A stretch of DNA of 64,000 nucleotides from Lachnospiraceae bacterium (GTDB lineage Bacteria; Bacillota; Clostridia; Lachnospirales; Lachnospiraceae). How positions within the stretch are numbered: the stretch's first letter is position 1; each line of letters starts with the position of its first letter. Positions 53,666-62,356 of this stretch are shown here, in pieces. The stretch spans positions 38,199-102,198 of the forward strand of contig JAIDHX010000015.1 in NCBI GenBank assembly GCA_029053015.1, given 5' to 3'. Under the pieces are notes generated by a model. The model did no database searches. It worked only from the letters and a program-made list of their open reading frames with translations, and was not told the origin of the DNA. Made by a program: the position numbers and the translations under genes.

Positions 53666-53823
53666 GCGAGGGACGCGCGGAGAGGAGCGGTATGTCCGTG
53701 CAGACGCGCTCTCGCTCGGATAAAAACGCAGCGGCACGTAAGGCGCCAAAGGACGGCGCCTAAATGCCGGCGTTTTTATACGGTCTGCACAGACATACCG
53801 CTCCTCTGTACGCTGTGCGCTGC
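53666..53823. repeat. Palindromic element, copy B
   Basis: Direct copy of the element at 53006, shifted by exactly 660 bp. Over the shared 142 bp it differs at two places: A for G at 53686 (which improves arm pairing) and A for G at 53791 (which weakens it). The outermost 16 bp have diverged. The sequence after it again resembles the degenerate tandem units for about 40 bp. Confidence 0.88.
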
Positions 53824-53890
53824 AAAACAGACATATATGCTGTATTCGCTTGGTAAAAAGGTGGTATGGCTGGAATAGAAGGATGTGAGA

Positions 53891-54097
53891 ATGGTGGAAA
53901 TGAAGAAGATTAATATGGTGTGGGGAATTAGTTTGTTGGTTATAGGTGTTGCGACAATGATATTGATGGGTGCCAGGATTGCCGGAATAGAGCTGCCGGA
54001 TATTGTGGTAGTTATGATAGGGATAATGGAGTTGACAGCGCTTCCTGTTTTTGCGTTTTCGACGGTGAAAAAGATGGCAAACAGAAAGTCTTTATAA
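53891..54097 (+). CDS. 68-residue two-span membrane protein, unknown
   Basis: The protein has spans at about residues 9-29 (VWGISLLVIGVATMILMGARI) and 36-56 (LPDIVVVMIGIMELTALPVF) and a basic end. ATG 53891 is preceded by GAAGGATG. Like the 109-residue ORF it follows a palindromic element directly. Confidence 0.5.
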   Translation: MVEMKKINMVWGISLLVIGVATMILMGARIAGIELPDIVVVMIGIMELTALPVFAFSTVKKMANRKSL

Positions 54098-54217
54098 TTT
54101 TTTGCAGTGATTAATTTGCCAGCCCAATTCTGATAGTTGTGTAACAAGAGTTTGAACTGTACTCAGCATACTAATTTTATATCATACTGTCTTGCTGCAA
54201 TGCTACAGGAATAGCGA

Positions 54218-54246
54218 TTGACAACCCCATCATTTTGTGCTACCCT
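54218..54246 (+). promoter_or_regulatory. Promoter of the metG leader
   Basis: TTGACA (54218-54223) and TACCCT (54241-54246) are 17 bp apart, just upstream of the T-box leader. The -10 is a weak match. The 120 bp between the previous gene and this site hold nothing I can identify. Confidence 0.55.
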
Positions 54247-54251
54247 AGTCA

Positions 54252-54608
54252 CATCAGAAAAAGTAGAAACGCAATGACGAAGAGAGTACCCATGAAAGTT
54301 TTTTACAGAGAATCTTCCGGTACTGTGCCATGGTTTTAAACAGCAGGCGCGGCAGGCTGAGAGGGAGAAAACACGGCAATGGGGAACATGGCTTCCGAGC
54401 AGTGCACCGAGCGGCAGAAAACGAAATATGACATCGATGTCAGTAAAGGATTCTGCGGTAAGGCTGCAACAGGTCCGCCTGTTATAGCGGGAGGGTGTTG
54501 GCTGACACCCGCAGAGGTTCTTCTCGCGAGAGAAGGATGAAGAGAAGTGGTAACACGGATATATGTCCGTCTTCTTACACATAGGTGCAGGAGGACGGGC
54601 TTTTTTGT
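54252..54608 (+). ncRNA. T-box leader of metG
   Basis: The leader carries a stem I start (GACGAAGAGAGTACC near 54276-54290, with the AGTA of the specifier loop), a stem (GGGTGT...ACACCC, 54492-54510), and the T-box core GAAGTGGTAACACGG (54544-54558). A terminator follows: GTCCGTCTTCT pairs, with G-U pairs, to AGGAGGACGGGC, then six T (54601-54606). The TGGT bulge would pair with an ACCA tRNA end, as in tRNA-Met. A candidate ATG specifier lies at 54428-54430. Uncharged tRNA-Met should favour read-through into metG. Confidence 0.85.
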
Positions 54609-54837
54609 TAGGTAATTGCAAAACTTATGTTTTCCGGTTCCGAATTGTGTACATGGTATATTCCATAAGCAGACCTTTGCTTGCCGTCGGCACCAAAGTC
54701 ATGCCTGCATGACTTGCTGCCGTATTTTGGCAGCTTATGTACCGCTACGGTAAGCTCGGAGCGAGAGCGTGTCTGCGTTGGAATATACCATGTGCACAAT
54801 GACAACGGTATTGTTTCTAAGTTTTGCAATCACCTAA
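54608..54837. repeat. 230-bp palindromic element between the T-box terminator and metG
   Basis: The ends are long inverted repeats: TTAGGTAATTGCAAAACTTA (from 54608) against its near-complement ending at 54837, and ATTGTGTACATGGTATATTC against GAATATACCATGTGCACAAT. Inner hairpins (TGCCGTCGGCA-like and GTCATGCCTGCATGAC) fill the middle. A stretch GGAGCGAGAGCGTGTCTGCG (54757-54776) is nearly the complement of a segment in the 53-kb elements. The size and terminal repeats fit a MITE-like element. It adds a very large hairpin to the metG mRNA leader. Confidence 0.82.
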
Positions 54838-54866
54838 TGGGTTTTTGTTTTGAAGAAAGGAGAACT

Positions 54867-56861
54867 ATGGAAAAGTATTACATTACGACAGCGATTGCCT
54901 ATACATCAGGCAAGCCGCATATCGGCAACAATTATGAAGTAGTGCTGGCGGACAGTATTGCCAGATTTAAAAGGGCGCAGGGCTATGACGTGTTTTTTCA
55001 GACAGGCACGGACGAGCATGGACAGAAAATTGAGCTGAAGGCGCAGGAGGCGGGCATAACGCCGAAGGAGTTTGTGGACAATGTGGCAGGGACAATACAG
55101 GGACTGTGCGATATGCTGCATGTTTCCTATGACAAGTTTATCAGAACCACGGACGCTCCCCATGAGAAGCAGGTGCAGAAAATATTTAAGAAGCTTTATG
55201 AGCAGGGGGATATTTACAAAGGGTCATATGAGGGACTTTACTGTACGCCATGTGAATCTTTCTGGACGGAGTCGCAGCTTGTGGACGGCAAATGTCCCGA
55301 CTGCGGCAGGGAGGTAAAGCCGGCAAAGGAGGAGGCATATTTCTTTAAAATGAGTAAATATGCTGACAGGCTGATAGAGCATATCAATACGCATCCTGAG
55401 TTTATACAGCCGGTTTCCCGCAAGAATGAGATGATGAACAATTTTCTTCTGCCGGGACTGCAGGATTTGTGCGTGTCCAGAACTTCCTTTAAATGGGGAA
55501 TTCCGGTAGATTTTGATGAGAAGCACGTGGTCTATGTGTGGCTGGATGCGCTGAGCAATTATATTACAGGCGTCGGCTACGATGCGGACGGCGGCAGCAC
55601 AGAACAGTATAAGAAGCTGTGGCCCGCGGACTTGCATTTAATAGGAAAGGATATTATACGTTTCCATACCATCTACTGGCCGATTTTCCTCATGGCGCTG
55701 GGTGAGCCGCTGCCGAAGCAGATTTTCGGGCACCCGTGGCTTTTGCAGGGGGACGGCAAAATGAGCAAGTCGAAGGGGAATGTGATTTATGCGGACGACT
55801 TGGTTGACTTTTTCGGTGTGGATGCGGTACGGTATTTTGTGCTGCATGAGATGCCTTTTGAAAATGACGGTGTGATCACATGGGAGCTGATGGTGGAAAG
55901 GCTGAATTCCGACCTTGCTAACACGCTGGGCAACCTTGTAAACCGCACCATTTCCATGACGAACCAGTATTTTGGCGGCGTGCTGTCCGGCGGCAGCAGT
56001 GCGGCGGGAGAGGAAGCGGCGCTCGATGACGATTTAAAGGCAGTAGTGACGGGCACGCTGGCTAAGGTCTCTGCGAAGATGGAAGATCTTCGGGTTGCGG
56101 ATGCGTTGACGGAAATTTTTGCATTGTTTAAGCGCTGCAATAAATATATTGATGAGACAGAACCGTGGAAGCTGGCAAAGGATGAAACAAAGAGAGAGCG
56201 GCTTGCCGCAGTGCTTTACCATCTGGCGGACAGCATTATCACGGGTGCGTCGCTGCTGGCGCCGTTTTTACCGGAAACAGCCGAAAAAATTGCAAGGCAG
56301 TTTAATACGACGCTCAGGAGCTTCGACGAGCTTACTCTGACAGGGCTTTATCCGAAGGGAAACACTGTGACAAAGGAGCCGGAAATCCTTTTCGCAAGAC
56401 AGGATATCAAGAAGGTGAAGGAAAAGGCGGATGCAATGTATGCCGAGAGGCGCGCGGTAGAAGAAGCGGCTCTCGCGGGCGATACGGCGCAGGCTGCGGC
56501 GGGCGCGGAAAATGCAGTGGATATCGAGGCGAAAGCGGAGATTACCTATGATGATTTTGCAAAGCTCCAGTTTCAGGTGGGAGAAATTATTGCCTGCGAA
56601 GCGGTGCCGAAGTCGAAAAAACTGCTCTGCTCGCAAGTAAAAATCGGCAGTCAGGTGAAGCAGATTGTATCCGGAATCAAGGCGTATTATACCCCTGAGG
56701 AGATGGTTGGCAAAAAGGTGATGGTACTTGTAAACCTGAAACCTGCCAAACTTGCCGGTGTTGTATCCGAGGGCATGCTGCTCTGTGCGGAGGATGCAGA
56801 AGGAAATCTGGCGCTTATGACGCCGGAAAAGGATATGCCGGCCGGTGCAGAGATATGTTAA
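54867..56861 (+). CDS. metG: Methionyl-tRNA synthetase with C-terminal tRNA-binding domain
   Basis: The 664-residue enzyme charges tRNA-Met. It shows the class I motifs PHIGN (for HIGH) at residues 14-18 and KMSKSKGN, a zinc knuckle CTPC...CPDCG, the anticodon-binding helical domain and a C-terminal EMAP/Trbp111-type domain (from about residue 560; FQVGEIIACEAVPKSKKLL) that aids dimerisation and tRNA binding. The frame is open upstream into the repeat element, but GAAAGGAG before ATG 54867 fixes the start. It is under T-box control. Confidence 0.97.
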   Translation: MEKYYITTAIAYTSGKPHIGNNYEVVLADSIARFKRAQGYDVFFQTGTDEHGQKIELKAQEAGITPKEFVDNVAGTIQGLCDMLHVSYDKFIRTTDAPHEKQVQKIFKKLYEQGDIYKGSYEGLYCTPCESFWTESQLVDGKCPDCGREVKPAKEEAYFFKMSKYADRLIEHINTHPEFIQPVSRKNEMMNNFLLPGLQDLCVSRTSFKWGIPVDFDEKHVVYVWLDALSNYITGVGYDADGGSTEQYKKLWPADLHLIGKDIIRFHTIYWPIFLMALGEPLPKQIFGHPWLLQGDGKMSKSKGNVIYADDLVDFFGVDAVRYFVLHEMPFENDGVITWELMVERLNSDLANTLGNLVNRTISMTNQYFGGVLSGGSSAAGEEAALDDDLKAVVTGTLAKVSAKMEDLRVADALTEIFALFKRCNKYIDETEPWKLAKDETKRERLAAVLYHLADSIITGASLLAPFLPETAEKIARQFNTTLRSFDELTLTGLYPKGNTVTKEPEILFARQDIKKVKEKADAMYAERRAVEEAALAGDTAQAAAGAENAVDIEAKAEITYDDFAKLQFQVGEIIACEAVPKSKKLLCSQVKIGSQVKQIVSGIKAYYTPEEMVGKKVMVLVNLKPAKLAGVVSEGMLLCAEDAEGNLALMTPEKDMPAGAEIC

Positions 56862-56981
56862 TGTGCTGAAATCACTGAAATTTCCTGAGAAAAATAACTT
56901 AAAAAGGGAAAATATAGACTTTTGAACAATAAAAATGTAAAAATTTCTATGAAAACTCTTAAATTATTTGCGGGAATAGTG

Positions 56982-57022
56982 TATAATAATCGCATGGTGT
57001 ACTTTGGACACCATGCGGTTTT
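56982..57022 (+). promoter_or_regulatory. -10 box followed at once by a 10-bp hairpin
   Basis: TATAAT (56982-56987) is followed by CGCATGGTGT (56991-57000), which pairs perfectly with ACACCATGCG (57008-57017), then GTTTT. The hairpin would form the very 5' end of the lipase mRNA, so it is more likely a stabiliser or attenuator than the metG terminator, though it could serve as both. The -35 box is poor. Confidence 0.5.
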
Positions 57023-57052
57023 GATATATACAGCGAAGGAGATGGTGCCAGA

Positions 57053-57988
57053 ATGAAAAAAGAAGAATTCTATTTTGACTCCAGAGACAATCACTCTCAG
57101 ATACATGCCGTCAGGTGGACGCCGGATACCGGAAATGTCGTGGCTGTCGTACAGATTATACACGGCATGGCGGAATATGTCGAAAGATATGAGGAAGTGG
57201 CTGCATTTTTGACGGAGAGAGGCTATGTGGTTACGGGAGACGACCATCTTGGGCATGGCAAGAGCGTGCCGGAAGGAGGGCTTCAGGGCTACTTCTGTGA
57301 GCAGGATCCGGCGACCGTGGTAGTGCGGGATGTACACAGACTGAAAAAAATGACACAGGAGATGTACCCTGGGGTACCTTATTTCATTCTGGGTCACAGC
57401 ATGGGCTCTTTTATTCTCAGAAATTATATTTACAGGTATGGTTCCGGAATCAATGGTGCGCTGGTTGTGGGGACGGGTATGCAGCCCAATGCGCTTTTGT
57501 GTCTTTCCAAAGTGGTGGCGGCTATGGTGGGCTTCTTTAAAGGCTCAAAGCATAAAAGCCGATTTATTGACAAGGCTGCCTTCGGCAGTTATAACAAACG
57601 CATCAAAGATGCCAAGACAAGTTTCGACTGGCTCTCACGGGATCCGGACAGGGTGGAGGCGTACATTGCCGACAAGGATTGCGGTTTTGTCTTTACGGTA
57701 AACGGTTTTAAAACACTGTTCGAACTGATTTCAAGGATAAAGAAACGGGAAAACCTTTTGAAGATTCCCAAAGAACTGCCGGTTATCTTTCTCGCAGGGG
57801 AGGAGGATCCGGTGGGTAATTACGGAAAAGGGGTGAAGGAAGCGTACAAATCGCTTGCGGATGCCGGACTTACGGACCTTGAGATAAAGTTGTATCCCGA
57901 GGACAGACATGAGATCTTGGGAGAGCCGGACCGCAAAAAGGTGATGGAGGACATAGAAGTCTGGCTGACAAAGCACCTTGCTATTTGA
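57053..57988 (+). CDS. Alpha/beta hydrolase (monoacylglycerol lipase/lysophospholipase-like)
   Basis: The 311-residue protein has the Hydrolase_4 pattern: QIIHGMAEYVERYEEVAAFL, GDDHLGHGKS, the nucleophile elbow LGHSMGSF, FLAGEEDPVG with the acid, and the catalytic His in DRHEIL. There is no signal peptide. It hydrolyses lipid or other carboxyl esters in the cytoplasm. AAGGAGATGG precedes the ATG. Confidence 0.93.
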   Translation: MKKEEFYFDSRDNHSQIHAVRWTPDTGNVVAVVQIIHGMAEYVERYEEVAAFLTERGYVVTGDDHLGHGKSVPEGGLQGYFCEQDPATVVVRDVHRLKKMTQEMYPGVPYFILGHSMGSFILRNYIYRYGSGINGALVVGTGMQPNALLCLSKVVAAMVGFFKGSKHKSRFIDKAAFGSYNKRIKDAKTSFDWLSRDPDRVEAYIADKDCGFVFTVNGFKTLFELISRIKKRENLLKIPKELPVIFLAGEEDPVGNYGKGVKEAYKSLADAGLTDLEIKLYPEDRHEILGEPDRKKVMEDIEVWLTKHLAI

Positions 57989-58058
57989 AGTTAAATTTGG
58001 TATGATTTATAGTGAGAGTTTCGGACGGCAGCCCGACAGAGGGGATAAATCTTTAATT

Positions 58059-58541
58059 ATGAGGAAGAAAGATAAGGCGCTTTATCAAGTACGGTGGGCG
58101 ACTTCTGAGGACTGGCAGGCGGTCATGGACATGGTCTGGCGGACATTTTTGCAGTTTGAGGCGGGGGACTACACACAGGAAGGGATTGCCAGTTTCCGCG
58201 ATTTCATTACTGACGGCAGGTTATACAGGATGTTTGTGGAGGGCAATTATCCTATGCTGGTGGCGGTGGACGGAAGCAGGATTATCGGGCAGATATCTGT
58301 CAGGAACGGCAACCATATTTCACTTCTCTTTGTAGATAGGGAATATCACAGAAAGGGAGTGGGCAGGAAGCTGATAGAACGGATGGCAGAATATCTGAAA
58401 AAGGAAAGACATGAACTTTACATGTCAGTCAAAGCGGCTCCATATGCGCTCGGATTTTATTACAGGGTAGGTTTTCACGCCTGCTCGAAGGAAGAGGAGT
58501 ATTCCGGCATCCGTGTGACGTCTATGGAAAAGTTCCTGTAA
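58059..58541 (+). CDS. GNAT-family N-acetyltransferase
   Basis: The 160-residue protein has the GNAT fold: IIGQISVRNGNHISLLFVDR, then the acetyl-CoA loop YHRKGVGRKLIERM and the end AAPYALGFYYRVGF. The acceptor is unknown. ATG 58059 is favoured over an upstream start that would overlap the lipase gene; GAGGGGAT lies 13 bases before it. Confidence 0.88.
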   Translation: MRKKDKALYQVRWATSEDWQAVMDMVWRTFLQFEAGDYTQEGIASFRDFITDGRLYRMFVEGNYPMLVAVDGSRIIGQISVRNGNHISLLFVDREYHRKGVGRKLIERMAEYLKKERHELYMSVKAAPYALGFYYRVGFHACSKEEEYSGIRVTSMEKFL

Positions 58542-58588
58542 CGGCAATCTTGACAATTACAGTAAAGAACAGAACGGAAGGTGCTTAC

Positions 58589-59320
58589 ATGGGTAAATGG
58601 TTTAATATTGACAGTCCGTTGATACAGTTTCTCAACAAAGTGGCGGACTTGATGTGGCTGAATATTCTGACGTTACTGTGCTGTATTCCCATTATTACGG
58701 CGGGAGCCGCGCTGACCTCTGCGCATTATGTGGCATTGAAACTTCACCGCAATGAGGAAGGGTACATCACAAAGGATTTTTTCAGGTCGTTCAAGATGAA
58801 TTTTAAGCAGTCTACTGCCATATGGCTTATCATACTGCTCGTGCTTGCTGTTTTCAGCGCGGATTTTTATATCATGAAGAACGTAGAAGAGGTCAGTATC
58901 CCGACGGCATTGCAGGTAGTTATCATGGCAATCGCCATGTTGTTCCTTTTTATGGTGCTGTGGGTGTTTGCAGTACAGGCAAAGTTTGTCAATACAATCA
59001 CAAAAACCATCAAAAATGCGTTTGCGTTAAGTGTTATCCAACTGCCGAAAACGATTGTGATGGCTGTCCTGTACATACTGCCCTATGTGCTCTGCATATT
59101 CAGCCTCAGATTATTTCCCGTCATATTAGTGCTCGGGATATCTGTTCCGGTATATGTAAGCGCCGTGCTTTACAATAAAATGTTTAAAAAGCTGGAAGAT
59201 AAGATACTGGAAAGGCTCGAGGGGGAGAAAGCCGAAGAAGGCGAAGAAGAGCCGGAAAGCGAAGAAACAGAAAAGATATTCAGTGACACACCGGTTTTTG
59301 AGGAAACTGAGAAAAATTAG
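58589..59320 (+). CDS. YesL/DUF624-family membrane protein
   Basis: The 243-residue protein starts GKWFNIDSPLIQFLNKVADLM and has five spans (for example LNILTLLCCIPIITAGAAL), then an acidic tail (GEKAEEGEEEPESEETEK). DUF624 proteins usually lie beside sugar ABC-transporter genes and are thought to help them; here the shared sugar ATPase gene lies 1.7 kb downstream. ATG 58589 is chosen for GGAAGGTG upstream. Confidence 0.9.
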   Translation: MGKWFNIDSPLIQFLNKVADLMWLNILTLLCCIPIITAGAALTSAHYVALKLHRNEEGYITKDFFRSFKMNFKQSTAIWLIILLVLAVFSADFYIMKNVEEVSIPTALQVVIMAIAMLFLFMVLWVFAVQAKFVNTITKTIKNAFALSVIQLPKTIVMAVLYILPYVLCIFSLRLFPVILVLGISVPVYVSAVLYNKMFKKLEDKILERLEGEKAEEGEEEPESEETEKIFSDTPVFEETEKN

Positions 59321-59370
59321 GATGTAGCAAAGTATAAGGTTCTTATGATTACAGCCGCTAAAGCGGCAGA

Positions 59371-60852
59371 ATGAGAGAAGAAATGAAAGGTAAACAAAAC
59401 AGTAATATTAGACAAACGTTGACTCCTGTATTTGTACTGCTTGTAGTCTTTATTGTGTTGTTAGTGCGGTTTACTGTATCGGGCAAAAGTAAGGAGCGGA
59501 CAGAAGCAGAAGAAAAACTGGTCAGCATGATGCAGGGGTACGCTGCACAGATGCAGATGTTGATATATGGTGTCCAGAAAAGCGCGGATTCCGCTGCAGT
59601 TTATATGGCAGCCGACAGCAGTGCGGAGCAGGAAGCAGTGCTGGCTGCGGTTTATGCTGATGAAGCGGTCTATGAAGCGGTAATCTGTGATGCGGATGGT
59701 ACGGGACGCCGTTTTGGCGGAGAGAGCATCGATTTGTCAGGAACAGAATATTTTGAGAGTGCTCTTACCGGAGAAGGAAAGGTGCTCTACGTGGCAGACG
59801 ATGGCATTTCCGGTCAGGCTGCAATACTGGTGGTGGCACCTGTAATGCAGGATGAGAGTGCCGCAAGCTATGTGCTCTGTTATATTGATATTGCAGAATT
59901 TGAAAAACTGGTAAAACGGACGCATCTGAATTCCAATACCTTTTACATTCTTCTGGAAAATTCCGGACAGATTGTGGCGGCTGCAGGTAACACAAACAGT
60001 GCGCTGTGTAAGAAGGATGGGGATTACTTTGTGTTTCTGAGAGAGAATCAGAACAGCAAGGTGATTGACAGACTCTATACGCGCGTACAGAATAAAAATT
60101 CCGACGTTACTTATCTGTCATGGCAGAAGGATGACAGAATGATGGTTTATGTGCCGGTCGGCATCGGAAATCTGACGCTGCTGTCAGGCGTTGAAAAGTC
60201 TTATGTTGATTCGATGGTGAAACGCAACTGGTCTTCCAGTAATGCTATGGTATGGCAGATTGCAATTGTGCTGTTTCTTTTCGTGGGAGCGGTATTGACG
60301 ATTTATATCATATCACAGAAAAAGAGCAATGAAAAAGGCAAGGAACTGGAAAATAAGGCAGATACAGATCTCCTCACCGGTCTTTACAATAAGATGGCAA
60401 CGGAAAGAAAAATCAAAGAACAAATGGCGGAGCATCCTGACGAGCTTGGGCTGCTGTTTGTCCTTGATATTGATAATTTCAAAAAAATCAACGATACGAT
60501 GGGGCATGCTTTTGGCGACGAGGTGCTTCGGACTCTTGGGTGGCGTATTAAGGCGGAATTCCGTGCCACGGATATCGTGGGACGTACCGGCGGCGATGAA
60601 TTTACCATATTCCTGTGTAATATGAAGACGGAAGAGATTATCCGGGCGGAGGCAAGCCGTGTAGAGCGGTTTTTCAAGGATTTCAAACCGGGAGAATCTG
60701 TCAAATATTCCGCGACAGCAAGTATCGGCGCGGCAATATTCCCCAAAGACGCCAAAGACTTTGAAGGACTTTATAAGGCGGCAGATAAGGCATTGTACGT
60801 CGCGAAAAAACGTGGAAAAAATCAGTTGGCGTTTTATGGAGATGCAGATTAG
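59371..60852 (+). CDS. Membrane diguanylate cyclase with outer sensor domain
   Basis: The 493-residue protein has spans near residues 12-32 and 288-310 with an outer Cache/PAS-like sensor between, and a C-terminal GGDEF domain: LTGLYNK, DIDNFKKINDTMGHAFGDEVL and an intact GRTGGDEFTIF. An RATD I-site lies five residues before GGDEF, so product inhibition by c-di-GMP is expected. It makes c-di-GMP from GTP. ATG 59383 is an alternative start. A small hairpin (GCCGCTAAAGCGGC, 59354-59367) sits ahead. Confidence 0.93.
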   Translation: MREEMKGKQNSNIRQTLTPVFVLLVVFIVLLVRFTVSGKSKERTEAEEKLVSMMQGYAAQMQMLIYGVQKSADSAAVYMAADSSAEQEAVLAAVYADEAVYEAVICDADGTGRRFGGESIDLSGTEYFESALTGEGKVLYVADDGISGQAAILVVAPVMQDESAASYVLCYIDIAEFEKLVKRTHLNSNTFYILLENSGQIVAAAGNTNSALCKKDGDYFVFLRENQNSKVIDRLYTRVQNKNSDVTYLSWQKDDRMMVYVPVGIGNLTLLSGVEKSYVDSMVKRNWSSSNAMVWQIAIVLFLFVGAVLTIYIISQKKSNEKGKELENKADTDLLTGLYNKMATERKIKEQMAEHPDELGLLFVLDIDNFKKINDTMGHAFGDEVLRTLGWRIKAEFRATDIVGRTGGDEFTIFLCNMKTEEIIRAEASRVERFFKDFKPGESVKYSATASIGAAIFPKDAKDFEGLYKAADKALYVAKKRGKNQLAFYGDAD

Positions 60853-61061
60853 CAGTTCTCTTTGTACAACATGTATAGGATAAGCTGCTGATTTTAGTCA
60901 ACTTGTCGGTGCGAGATAAAAAAAATGGTGTTTATAAGCAAAATTTACAATCAAAGAAAAAATCTTTGTGTAATAGTGGTATGGCGGTAATGAAGATTTT
61001 CGTCTATACTTAAATTTAGTTAGTGATACGTAAGTATCTTCAATGAGAAAGGAGTTTTACA
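60853..61061 (+). promoter_or_regulatory. Intergenic promoter region of the sugar ATPase gene
   Basis: TATACT (61005-61010) is a good -10 box; the -35 at standard spacing is poor (TGGCGG), which would fit an activated promoter. AAAGGAG lies before the ATG. No RNA gene is seen in these 209 bp. Confidence 0.4.
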
Positions 61062-62174
61062 ATGGCAAGTTTATCTTTAAAGAATGTTTGCAAGGTATAT
61101 CCCAACGGCTTTGAGGCAGTTAAGGATTTCAATCTTGAAATCGCAGACCAGGAATTTATCATCTTCGTAGGTCCTTCCGGATGTGGTAAGTCAACCACCC
61201 TTCGTATGATTGCAGGTTTGGAAGACATTTCCTCCGGTGAATTAAAAATCGGCGACAGAATCGTAAATGATGTAGAGCCTAAGGACAGAGATATCGCGAT
61301 GGTATTCCAGAACTACGCTCTGTATCCTCATATGTCCGTATATGACAATATGGCATTCGGCCTGAAACTGAGAAAGGTTCCGAAGGATGAAATCGACAAG
61401 ATGGTTAAGGACGCAGCTAAGATTCTTGACCTGACACCGCTTCTTGACAGAAAGCCGAAGGCTCTTTCCGGTGGACAGAGACAGCGTGTTGCTATGGGAC
61501 GTGCGATCGTTCGTAATCCTAAGGTATTCCTTATGGATGAGCCTCTCTCCAACTTGGACGCTAAGCTGCGTGTGCAGATGCGTGTTGAGATTTCAAAGCT
61601 TCATCAGAGACTTGGCACCACCATCATCTACGTAACACATGACCAGACAGAGGCTATGACCCTTGGTACCAGAATCGTTGTTATGAAGGACGGCGTTGTT
61701 CAGCAGGTTGATACACCTCAGAACTTGTATGAGAAGCCTCAGAACCTGTTCGTAGCAGGATTTATGGGTTCACCGCAGATGAACTTCCTTGATGCAACTG
61801 TTGAAGTTAATGGCGATGTTGCAAGCCTGAAGATTGCAGGCCACAGCATTCCTCTTCCTGCTGCTAAATCTAAGAAGCTGATTGACGGCGGCTATGACGG
61901 AAAGGTTGTTACCTTCGGTATTCGTCCTGAAGATATCTACGATTCCGCATCATACATTGAGGCTTCACCGAACAGCGTATTTGAGTCTACCATTAAGGTA
62001 TACGAATTGCTTGGTGCAGAAGTTTACTTATACTTCGATATTGAGGAGTTCCCTGTAACGGCGAGAGTAGATTCTCGTACAACTTCCAGACCTGGCGACA
62101 GCGTGAAGTTTGCAATGGATGTAGAGAAGATTCACGTATTCGACAAGGAAACAGAGCAGATTATTACCAACTAG
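61062..62174 (+). CDS. Sugar ABC-transporter ATP-binding protein (MsmK/UgpC type)
   Basis: The 370-residue ATPase has Walker A GPSGCGKST, the signature LSGGQRQRVAMGRA, Walker B VFLMDEPLSNLDAKL and the His of VTHDQTEA, then a C-terminal TOBE/MalK-type regulatory part (FGIRPEDIYDS). No permease or binding protein is nearby, so it is probably the shared ATPase that energises several sugar importers, as MsmK does in streptococci. Its codons (CGT, TAC, TTC, few rare ones) differ from the neighbours and suggest high expression. Confidence 0.93.
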   Translation: MASLSLKNVCKVYPNGFEAVKDFNLEIADQEFIIFVGPSGCGKSTTLRMIAGLEDISSGELKIGDRIVNDVEPKDRDIAMVFQNYALYPHMSVYDNMAFGLKLRKVPKDEIDKMVKDAAKILDLTPLLDRKPKALSGGQRQRVAMGRAIVRNPKVFLMDEPLSNLDAKLRVQMRVEISKLHQRLGTTIIYVTHDQTEAMTLGTRIVVMKDGVVQQVDTPQNLYEKPQNLFVAGFMGSPQMNFLDATVEVNGDVASLKIAGHSIPLPAAKSKKLIDGGYDGKVVTFGIRPEDIYDSASYIEASPNSVFESTIKVYELLGAEVYLYFDIEEFPVTARVDSRTTSRPGDSVKFAMDVEKIHVFDKETEQIITN

Positions 62175-62184
62175 TAACAAAATC

Positions 62185-62213
62185 AAAGGAGGCGCGTTGT
62201 CGCCTCCTTTTTT
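62185..62213 (+). terminator. Rho-independent terminator after the sugar ATPase gene
   Basis: AAAGGAGGCG (62185-62194) pairs perfectly with CGCCTCCTTT (62201-62210), with six T from 62208. The loop is 6 nt. Confidence 0.92.
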
Positions 62214-62356
62214 GATGCCGGCGGCGGCAAACTTTATAAAATTTTTCTTTATGGCTTGCGGTCAAAATTAAAATAAGCTATGATTATAATAACAGTTGCA
62301 ATTCTGAAAAGACGGGGTTCATTACTGACAACAATTATTGCGAAAGGAAGAAAAAA

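Noticed and set aside
53006..54100. Prophage or integrative element
   Set aside because: No integrase, phage structural gene, relaxase or attachment repeats; only palindromic repeats and two tiny membrane ORFs.
54681..54866. In-frame N-terminal extension of MetG into the repeat element
   Set aside because: The residues do not resemble MetG and a strong ribosome site lies before ATG 54867; the extension is repeat DNA.
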